Source: Thermodesulfovibrionales bacterium
Lineage (GTDB): Bacteria; Nitrospirota; Thermodesulfovibrionia; Thermodesulfovibrionales; Dissulfurispiraceae
Assembly (NCBI GenBank): GCA_021129835.1
Contig: JAJOKM010000156.1
Location: forward strand, 1-12,402
Direction of reading: 5' to 3'
Length of the DNA stretch: 12,402 nucleotides
Below are positions 1 to 5,814 of the stretch, in pieces; the first letter of the stretch is position 1; every line of letters begins with the position of its first letter. The notes below the pieces were generated by a model. The model was not told the origin of the DNA. It did not search any database and worked only from the letters and a program-made list of their open reading frames with translations. Position numbers and translations under genes: made by a program.

Positions 1-75
1 TCGAAATGACAAAGTGGCTTGTCTACTGTCATTTCGAAGCGTCCCGAGTTTGCGAGGGAACCGCTGAGAAATCTT
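1..75 (+). repeat. Intergenic palindromic repeat ending in GAGAAATCTT
   Basis: A perfect 10-bp inverted repeat, TCGAAATGAC (1-10) and GTCATTTCGA (28-37), flanks a 17-nt loop. A GC-richer stretch follows and ends in GAGAAATCTT (66-75). The GTCATTTCGA...GAGAAATCTT layout resembles short non-coding repeats scattered through many environmental bacterial genomes; that resemblance is from memory and was not searched. A related sequence ending in the same GAGAAATCTT lies on the minus strand at the right edge (12375-12402). No open reading frame of note crosses it. The element may continue beyond the left edge. Confidence 0.6.
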
Positions 76-98
76 CAAAGGTTAGAGTTTTGCAAGAG
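66..98 (+). repeat. Composite dispersed repeat, left copy
   Basis: GAGAAATCTT (66-75), then 12 unrelated bases, then TTTTGCAAGAG (88-98). The same two blocks with the same 12-base spacing occur on the opposite strand at 12352-12384. Blocks are conserved while the spacer is not, so the two copies are probably members of one dispersed family rather than a recent duplication. Confidence 0.7.
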
Positions 99-162
99 CC
101 TCATGCGACCCTGAAACATCCAAATCAATGTCAGGGTAGGTGATAATTCGTGCCTCTTGCAA
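90..162. repeat. Nested inverted repeats with TTGCAAGAG arms
   Basis: Outer arms TTGCAAGAG (90-98) and CTCTTGCAA (154-162) are a perfect 9-bp inverted pair. Inside, ACCCTGA-aa-CAT (108-119) pairs with ATGTCAGGGT (128-137), giving a 10-bp stem with a 2-nt bulge and an 8-nt loop. Nothing in it looks coding. No U-tract follows the stem on either strand, so it is not a classic intrinsic terminator. Confidence 0.6.
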
Positions 163-193
163 GGGCTTCGATATATTAAATTAGTAACTACTC

Positions 194-296
194 AGGTTCA
201 CGGTTCAGGGGTTCACGGTTTAAAGGTTCAACGTTCCAGGTTCAACGTTCACGGTTATAAAGGCTGTTAACTTCGAACCGTGAACCGTGAACTTAA
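194..296. repeat. GTTCACGGTT repeat array and hairpin
   Basis: Exact GTTCACGGTT units lie at 196-205, 211-220 and 247-256, with degenerate units (such as GGTTCAACGTT) between them. The reverse complement AACCGTGAAC lies at 276-285 and, overlapping, at 283-292, so the region can fold into alternative hairpins. The segment 247-286 is a perfect 40-bp reverse-complement match to 10179-10218, including the hairpin loop. The array lies directly downstream of a likely leftward promoter (317-345), so it would form part of that transcript's leader. Confidence 0.85.
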
Positions 297-316
297 CACC
301 CAGAATAGCTACTTAA

Positions 317-345
317 ATTATAACACAAAACAGCAAAGGTCTCTA
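317..345 (-). promoter_or_regulatory. Likely sigma70 promoter firing leftwards (extended -10)
   Basis: Read on the minus strand, a perfect TATAAT (plus 317-322) is preceded by TGT, giving an extended -10. A weaker -35, TAGAGA (plus 340-345, 4 of 6 to TTGACA), lies 17 bp upstream. It would transcribe left through the GTTCACGGTT array into whatever lies beyond the window. It sits about 85 bp downstream of the mqnA stop, so it probably serves the next gene out of view. The rest of 297-406 shows no gene and no convincing terminator. Confidence 0.5.
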
Positions 346-406
346 AATGCGGCGATACTCTATGTTTCGCAGTTCTGGAGACGAGGCATAAGGCGGGGAT
401 TTATAG

Positions 407-1201
407 TTAAAAGTAAGAGAACTCCTTTAGGTATGTCCTGAATAATTCAAGTCCTCTTTTATGCTCCTCTGTCAGGTCATAATCGATCTTATTCCAGTAA
501 TTGATTAATTCATCTTCTGATATGAACTCTTTCATTGGTGAATGCCCCGCAACTCCATGAAGATTTTTCGAGGCAATATCTTTTGCCGCGCCTAAATCTT
601 TAATAAGTTTATTCAATAAATTCCTTTTTTTATATTCACCTGCTCTCGCAATCCAGAGGGCAAAGACAAATGGCAGTCCTGTGTTTTTGCGCCATATCTC
701 ACCGAGGTCATAAATCAATTCTGAACTGCCACCTCTGAACTTCGAACTCTGCTTCAGGGCATCATCTCCGATTAGGAGAAAGGCATCACCGCCTGATTTC
801 TCTGGATTTTCTGAGACTCGCAATCTGCATCGTATTTCATAAAATTTCTTGAAAATAATATCGAGTAACGCAACGGATGTCTCTGACTGAGATGAGACAT
901 GTACGACGCCGTCGTTTAACTCCTCAATAGGCTTGCCACTGAAAAGCAAAATGCTCCCGACAGCCCCCCTAGAACTGATGGAATGTCCAACAATTATATG
1001 ATACAGAAATGGTTTTTTGAGATACTCTATCGACGAAGAAGGGCTTATGTCTATTTTTCTCTCTCGGAGCATTTTATTGAGCATGGATGGCACGCCCTCC
1101 ACAAATTCATACATCGAGCAATCAAATTCCTTCTCTAATGTGTAAAAGACCGGAAAGAGGTTCGTATAAGGGATTTTGCCTATTTTAAGTCTATTGTTCA
1201 T
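407..1201 (-). CDS. mqnA: Chorismate dehydratase MqnA (futalosine menaquinone pathway)
   Basis: MqnA removes water from chorismate to give 3-[(1-carboxyvinyl)oxy]benzoate, the first step of the futalosine route to menaquinone. It is a soluble protein with a periplasmic-binding-protein-like fold. Family motifs in order are GKIPYTNLFPV at the N terminus, a DISPSSSIEYL segment, SISSRGAVGS, VSSQSETSVALL, LLIGDDAL, and YDLGEIWRKNTGLPFVFALW. From ATG 1201 it is 264 aa, a normal length, with no signal peptide, and it ends in TAA. The frame stays open upstream to a TTG at 1279 and a GTG at 1249. ATG 1201 is chosen because family members begin just before the KIG(K/R)I(P/S)Y motif and the upstream codons lie in a DNA repeat. 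However, ATG 1201 has no Shine-Dalgarno, whereas GTG 1249 has GAAGG 7 nt upstream. It is the last gene of the co-directional run, 104 bp after rtcB, and no other menaquinone gene is visible. Confidence 0.9.
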   Translation of the reverse strand: MNNRLKIGKIPYTNLFPVFYTLEKEFDCSMYEFVEGVPSMLNKMLRERKIDISPSSSIEYLKKPFLYHIIVGHSISSRGAVGSILLFSGKPIEELNDGVVHVSSQSETSVALLDIIFKKFYEIRCRLRVSENPEKSGGDAFLLIGDDALKQSSKFRGGSSELIYDLGEIWRKNTGLPFVFALWIARAGEYKKRNLLNKLIKDLGAAKDIASKNLHGVAGHSPMKEFISEDELINYWNKIDYDLTEEHKRGLELFRTYLKEFSYF

Positions 1202-1206
1202 ATTAT

Positions 1207-1236
1207 AGTAAGCAGTAAACAGTGAGCAGTGAGCAG
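1207..1236. repeat. GCAGTRA-type repeat next to the mqnA start
   Basis: Four tandem units of about 7 bp (AGTAAGC, AGTAAAC, AGTGAGC, AGTGAGC) occupy the bases just upstream of the likely mqnA start. The same unit family builds the leader hairpin in front of glgB (12221-12300), and the 12-bp string AGTAAGCAGTAA is shared by both. The repeat fills the place where a ribosome binding site for ATG 1201 would be expected. Confidence 0.75.
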
Positions 1237-1246
1237 TTTTATCACT

Positions 1247-1261
1247 CACCTTCACACCTTC
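1247..1261 (-). promoter_or_regulatory. Alternative mqnA ribosome binding site and GTG start
   Basis: On the minus strand GAAGG (plus 1257-1261) lies 7 nt before a GTG (plus 1247-1249) in frame with mqnA. Using it would add 16 residues, mostly encoded by the GCAGTRA repeat, before the conserved start. This is the only convincing Shine-Dalgarno in the gap. Which start is used cannot be settled from sequence alone. Confidence 0.35.
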
Positions 1262-1273
1262 ACATAATATCTC

Positions 1274-1300
1274 ACGCAAAGGTGCAAAGAACGCAAAGTG
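1274..1300 (+). repeat. Short tandem CGCAAAG-type repeat
   Basis: Three units, ACGCAAAG, GTGCAAAG and AACGCAAAG, run in tandem directly after the rtcB stop codon. It is the third repeat type packed into the 104-bp rtcB-mqnA gap, besides a doubled TTCACACC-like string (1245-1264) and the GCAGTRA units. No strong hairpin or U-tract is seen, so it is not an obvious terminator. Confidence 0.6.
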
Positions 1301-1305
1301 TAATC

Positions 1306-2751
1306 CTACCCCTTGATCACGCCTAGTGGTCTAAGTCGAGCTACTCTTAAGGAAAGCCCTGCATTATGCACGACATCAACCACATTGGAGACATCCTTAT
1401 ATGCCTCTGGCATCTCCTCTTCAAGAGTTCCTCTTCCAGCAGCCCTTACGACTATTCCTTTGTCCTCCATTTCACGCCAAATAGCACGTCCCTTTGCTTG
1501 CTTGATAGCTCGATGTCTCGACATAACCCTTCCTGCTCCGTGGCATGTAGAGCCAAATGTCTCATTCATTGCCCTCTGTGTTCCTAAGAGCACAAAAGAT
1601 GCCCTCCCCATATCACCAGGAATAATGACGGGCTGTCCAAGGCTTCTATAGATCGCTGGCAGTTCAGGATGACCAGGCGGAAATGCGCGAGTAGCCCCCT
1701 TTCGGTGTACCACTAATCTCTTTTTCTCCCCTTTGACGCTATGTTCTTCTACCTTTGCAATATTATGAGCAACATCATAGACGAGGCTCATGCCGAGTTC
1801 CTTTGGAGATATGCTCAGCACCGACATAAAGACCTCTTTAGTCCAGTGCATAATACATTGTCTGTTTGCCCAGGCATAATTCGCTGCTGCCTGCATTGCA
1901 GCAAAATAATCCTTCCCCTCAGGACTGCTAAACGGCGCACAAGCAAGTTCTTTATCAGGAAGATGGATACCATATTTTCGGGAGGCCTTGCCCATTACTT
2001 CGATGAAGTCCGTGCATACCTGATGACCAAAACCCCTTGAGCCCGTATGTATCATAACCGTCATCTGATCCTTAAAGAGACCAAGTGCATTTGCCACCCC
2101 TTCATCATATATCTGGTCAACATACTGGATCTCGACAAAATGATTCCCGGAACCTAAGGTGCCTTGCTGTGCCCTTCCCCTTTCGTATGCCTTTCGACTT
2201 ATAATAGATGGGTCTGCACCTTCCATGCATCCGCCTGATTCGATCCTTTCGAGATCTGATGCCTCGCCGAGTCCCTTTTCGACAGCCCACTCTGCACCCT
2301 TTAAGAGCAATCTCTTTTCGTCACCTGGGCTGAGCCTTATTCTCCCTTTTAAACCAACCCCCGAGGGTATCTCATTGTAAAGGGCATCGATAAGCCCTTT
2401 TATTTTCGGAGCTATCTCCTCCTTCTTTAAATTGCTCCTTAGAAGTCTGACTCCGCAGTTTATGTCATACCCCACGCCTCCAGGGGAGATTATTCCTTCT
2501 TTAATGTCAAAGGCAGCCACGCCACCTATCGGAAATCCATAGCCTGTATGTATATCAGGCATTGCTAATGATGCCCCCACAATGCCCGGCATTGTCGCTA
2601 TATTAGCTGTCTGCTCTATAGCCTCTGGCTCAAGCGCCGGCTCCAAGACTCTGTCGAGATAAATAATACCCGTGGTCCTCATGCCTTCTTTATATACAAC
2701 AGGCACCTCGAGCCTATTTTCATCTAGCCGTATGAGTCTCTCAATTCCCAT
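1306..2751 (-). CDS. rtcB: RNA 3'-phosphate / 5'-hydroxyl ligase RtcB
   Basis: RtcB joins RNA 2',3'-cyclic phosphate or 3'-phosphate ends to 5'-OH ends using GTP and Mn2+. Bacterial members act in RNA repair; archaeal and animal ones splice tRNA. The protein is 481 aa, full length, with no intein. Expected metal ligands are present: D96 and C99 in GGVGYDINCG, H204 in GSGNHF, H235 in MIHTGSRG and H329 in DVAHN. H404 in STCHGAGRVMSR is the histidine guanylylated in the family, and these numbers nearly match those of the Pyrococcus horikoshii enzyme. ATG 2751 is well supported by AGGAGG (plus 2758-2763) 6 nt upstream. It begins 42 bp after the treY stop on the same strand. That gap holds only a weak TATTAT and no clear -35, so read-through from the trehalose genes is likely. 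Neither archease nor the RtcR regulator is in view. Confidence 0.97.
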   Translation of the reverse strand: MGIERLIRLDENRLEVPVVYKEGMRTTGIIYLDRVLEPALEPEAIEQTANIATMPGIVGASLAMPDIHTGYGFPIGGVAAFDIKEGIISPGGVGYDINCGVRLLRSNLKKEEIAPKIKGLIDALYNEIPSGVGLKGRIRLSPGDEKRLLLKGAEWAVEKGLGEASDLERIESGGCMEGADPSIISRKAYERGRAQQGTLGSGNHFVEIQYVDQIYDEGVANALGLFKDQMTVMIHTGSRGFGHQVCTDFIEVMGKASRKYGIHLPDKELACAPFSSPEGKDYFAAMQAAANYAWANRQCIMHWTKEVFMSVLSISPKELGMSLVYDVAHNIAKVEEHSVKGEKKRLVVHRKGATRAFPPGHPELPAIYRSLGQPVIIPGDMGRASFVLLGTQRAMNETFGSTCHGAGRVMSRHRAIKQAKGRAIWREMEDKGIVVRAAGRGTLEEEMPEAYKDVSNVVDVVHNAGLSLRVARLRPLGVIKG

Positions 2752-2793
2752 GGCACACCTCCTGGTATAATAAATCTGTGTAATCAGGCACCG

Positions 2794-5700
2794 TTAGTCG
2801 TTAATCCTCTCCAACAAGGCTACTGGTGAATTCGCAAATATTTCTGACACCTCCAAGGCAGCAGCTCCATCATGGTTTACAGTCCTTGCTACCTCGCCCG
2901 TAAAGATATTTAAGTATCTTGCTTCTGTCTCCGCAGGGGGAGCTATTATGAAGAAATCTTTCCACACCCTCCTATTAAGAGAGAGACTGTTCAGCTCGAA
3001 AATGAGTTCTGTTAAAAACCGCGGGACGACCACAATAATGGTATTTCTGCGTCCTGCACTCCTTGCAAAGGCGCACACATTATGAGACCTCTCTCCAGCA
3101 GCTTCGAGTGGTATATATTCGCCTTTTTCGAAGAGTTCGGTGTTATTTCGCCTGAAATTAAGGGCCTTATATATCAAATAGAGTTTTATTCTGCCATCTT
3201 CTTTTTCTGCCATTAATTCCTTTGTAAGCTCCAGAGGGCCAATCTCTGACTCACGCATCTTTAGTTCCTCAAGCATCTGGATTCTTATACCATAATCGAC
3301 TGGTCTCCTGTTATCAGGGTCAACAAGACTTAAGTCCCATAACTCGGTTCCACGGTAAAAATCAGGAACACCAGGAGAGGCTATTTTAAGCAGTGTCTGC
3401 GAGAGAGAATTGTATATGCCGCACTCTGAAATAATCTGCTGAAAATCCCTGAAATCTTTCAAAAACTGATTGTCAGCAGCATTGACCATGAGGTTCTCTA
3501 TAAAGATCATCAGGGCTTCTTCATATTTTGCATTAGGGTTTATCCAACTTGTGTTAACAGTGGCCTCTCTTATTGCCTTTAGCATATAATCCTTTATCCT
3601 CTGTTTAAAGAGGTCATATTCAGCCTCGTTCAACTGCTGCATAGGCCATGCGCCAATAAGGGTCTGATAAAAAAGGTATTCTTCATTATGATCCGGCACA
3701 AGCTGTCCGTCAACAAATACCTTCTTTTTTTTGTTAAGCTTGATCCATCTTGTAAGAGACTCCTTCCACTTCTCTGGTATTTCAGAGAGTACATTTATCC
3801 TTGCCCTCACGTCTTCACCCCGTTTCGAGTCATGAGTGGAAGTAGTAATAAGGGCATGCGGCCAGAATTTTATCCGCTCTATATTCTGCCCATGAAATGT
3901 CTCCAGAGATACACCAAATCTCTCGGGTGTTCCACCCACCTCGTTGAGGGAGACAAGGCGATTGTAAACATAAAATACAGTATCTTCAAGCCCCTTTGCC
4001 ATGACCGGGCCTGTAATCTGCTGAAATCGCATCACAAAATCGAGCCACTCTTTTTTGTCTGTTTCTTCAAAATCTTCCGGGAATTTAAGTAAAAGGACAC
4101 CTTTCAGAAAATCAAAAACAGAATCAGTAATGGCAGGATTTCTCTTCTTTGCCTTTGATATAGCCAGTTCTATATACTGGCGATCCCTGTCTTTAACGAC
4201 ATAGCTGTTCGTGTATGTCCTGTAAACTGGAAAGAACGCTATAATCTCCATAATAGCATTAGTGAGACTATTCAGGGTAAAATCTCTCGTATGCCTGTCT
4301 CTCTCTGACATGTTGTTTAAGTAATTACCAAGCATGTTTATCTCGCTAGACATGGTGACCTGCATTACTAATTTTTTCTTTTCATAAACAATATCCTGAA
4401 AATTGACTCTCGACCTTGTAACCTTATTGTATATAGCATTAAATGCCTTCACATTCTTTGTCAGCACAAAAATACCGTTTACCAAATTCAAAAAGGCATA
4501 ACCAGTCGTACTGAAAATAGACCACTCTTCAGGTAGTTTTTCGCTTTTGAGAAGAATCTTTTCGCCAATAATATAGAAAGGTTTATTTTGTATCTCTGGC
4601 TGTATCTCTGGCGACAGCATTTCGTCGCATTGCCTTAATAACTCTGTCTCCAGATCAGGTTGTTCGTCAATCAGGGAAGCATCTCTGCCTATCCTTTCTA
4701 TAAACCCAAGTTGCCTCTGGACAGAGCAATTTTGCTGCAGTTGGCGGAAATATTCGGCGGGATCGTACAGACCATCAATATGGTCTACTCTCAGCCCTGT
4801 AACACTCCCTTCTCTGATAAGCCTCAAGAGTAGTTTGTGAACCTCCTCAAAGACGACCGTATCTTCTACCCTGACTGCCCCAAGGCTATTGATATCGAAA
4901 AACCTCCTATAATTTATCTCCTCTGCTGCCACTTGCCAGAACGATAGGCGATATACTTGCTCGCCAATAAGTCGGTCCAGCAGATCAAAGCTTGCAGATT
5001 CGCCCTGCACACCATTGAATATCTTTAAGTTTTCATCGATGAAACATTTAATCTCATGGCTTTCGCGGTATATATTCCAGAGCCGTCTCTTTATAATCTC
5101 CTTTTCACGGTATCTTTCGGCAATCTTCTCCGGGTCATTTTCCGTATATGCCGGCAGATGGTTCAATGCAGTAACTATACTTAATAGCTCCATGAGATGT
5201 GGGTCTTCAGGAGTCAAGAGGTGTTTCAGATATTCTATTCGGTTCTTTAAGACATAGATATATGTCTTGGGCTCTATTGGGAACTTGTGGTCATAGTAAT
5301 ATATGGAGAACATTCCTTCTTCAAATGCCAGTCTCAGTTCCTGCCTTTCGAGGACATTTCCGTACTGATCTCCAAGGATAGGAAGGAGTATTTTGTCCTT
5401 GAGCTCTTTTTTGGCAGGCTTCCAATTTATGTCGAAAAAGCGTGCATAAATAGAGCTTGGTCCATTTTCTAAGACATCCAGCCACCAGATGTTGTCCCTA
5501 TTTTCGATGCACATATGGTTAGGAACAATATCGAGAATCTGCCCCATTGCGTATCGGCTAAGTTCTTCCACCAATTCATTATATTCTTCTTTTGTGCCGA
5601 CTTCGGGATTTAGTGTGTTGTAGTCAACGATATCATACCCATGAATACTGCCAACCTTTGCCTTAAAATAAGGTGATGAATAAATGTCTGTAATACCGAG

Positions 5701-5814
5701 GCAATGAAGATAAGAGATAATTTTTTTGGCATCTGAAAAGCCGAACTGGCGATTAAATTGAAGCCTATATGTCGAGACGGGTATTCTTGGGATCAGGAGG
5801 CCTTCTTTTGTCAT
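2794..5814 (-). CDS. treY: Malto-oligosyltrehalose synthase TreY (GH13)
   Basis: TreY isomerises the reducing-end alpha-1,4 bond of malto-oligosaccharides to an alpha,alpha-1,1 bond, giving maltooligosyl-trehalose, the substrate of TreZ. The N terminus, IPVSTYRLQFN (residues 11-21), is the family signature, followed by the GH13 segment QILDIVPNH (92-100). Catalytic residues expected for GH13 are D344 in GLRVDHIDGLYDP, E418 in YIIGEKIL and D662 in TSTHDSKRGEDVRARI. The C-terminal part includes ASPGVPDFYRGTELWDLSLVDPDNRRPVDY, quoted here as ASPGVPDFYRG followed by a typical LVDPDNRRPVDY. At 1006 aa it is at the long end for the family. Its ATG (5812-5814) overlaps the GH57 stop as ATGA, with only a weak purine-rich AGAAGA upstream, so translation is probably coupled. 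The residues PEIQ are doubled at 402-409 by a 12-bp tandem duplication. Confidence 0.96.
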   Translation of the reverse strand: MTKEGLLIPRIPVSTYRLQFNRQFGFSDAKKIISYLHCLGITDIYSSPYFKAKVGSIHGYDIVDYNTLNPEVGTKEEYNELVEELSRYAMGQILDIVPNHMCIENRDNIWWLDVLENGPSSIYARFFDINWKPAKKELKDKILLPILGDQYGNVLERQELRLAFEEGMFSIYYYDHKFPIEPKTYIYVLKNRIEYLKHLLTPEDPHLMELLSIVTALNHLPAYTENDPEKIAERYREKEIIKRRLWNIYRESHEIKCFIDENLKIFNGVQGESASFDLLDRLIGEQVYRLSFWQVAAEEINYRRFFDINSLGAVRVEDTVVFEEVHKLLLRLIREGSVTGLRVDHIDGLYDPAEYFRQLQQNCSVQRQLGFIERIGRDASLIDEQPDLETELLRQCDEMLSPEIQPEIQNKPFYIIGEKILLKSEKLPEEWSIFSTTGYAFLNLVNGIFVLTKNVKAFNAIYNKVTRSRVNFQDIVYEKKKLVMQVTMSSEINMLGNYLNNMSERDRHTRDFTLNSLTNAIMEIIAFFPVYRTYTNSYVVKDRDRQYIELAISKAKKRNPAITDSVFDFLKGVLLLKFPEDFEETDKKEWLDFVMRFQQITGPVMAKGLEDTVFYVYNRLVSLNEVGGTPERFGVSLETFHGQNIERIKFWPHALITTSTHDSKRGEDVRARINVLSEIPEKWKESLTRWIKLNKKKKVFVDGQLVPDHNEEYLFYQTLIGAWPMQQLNEAEYDLFKQRIKDYMLKAIREATVNTSWINPNAKYEEALMIFIENLMVNAADNQFLKDFRDFQQIISECGIYNSLSQTLLKIASPGVPDFYRGTELWDLSLVDPDNRRPVDYGIRIQMLEELKMRESEIGPLELTKELMAEKEDGRIKLYLIYKALNFRRNNTELFEKGEYIPLEAAGERSHNVCAFARSAGRRNTIIVVVPRFLTELIFELNSLSLNRRVWKDFFIIAPPAETEARYLNIFTGEVARTVNHDGAAALEVSEIFANSPVALLERIND
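4589..4612. repeat. Perfect 12-bp tandem duplication inside treY
   Basis: TGTATCTCTGGC occurs twice back to back (4589-4600 and 4601-4612). It adds four residues in frame (PEIQ PEIQ) between the nucleophile motif and the acid/base motif YIIGEKIL, in a loop region rich in acidic and polar residues. The reading frame and active-site motifs are unaffected. Confidence 0.8.

Noticed and set aside
194..296. CRISPR-like array
   Set aside because: Units are about 10 bp, irregularly spaced, partly inverted and without unique spacers of constant length. No cas gene is present.
337..382. Intrinsic terminator after mqnA
   Set aside because: GTCTC (338-342) and GAGAC (378-382) can pair, but the interior is poorly complementary and no U-tract follows on the minus strand.
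1202..1207. TATAAT as a -10 box for mqnA
   Set aside because: It ends directly at the ATG, so transcription would begin inside the coding region. No -35 match lies 16-18 bp upstream; the bases there are repeat units.
1306..2751. Intein or frameshift in rtcB
   Set aside because: Length and motif spacing match intein-free RtcB, and all metal and guanylylation residues are in one uninterrupted frame.
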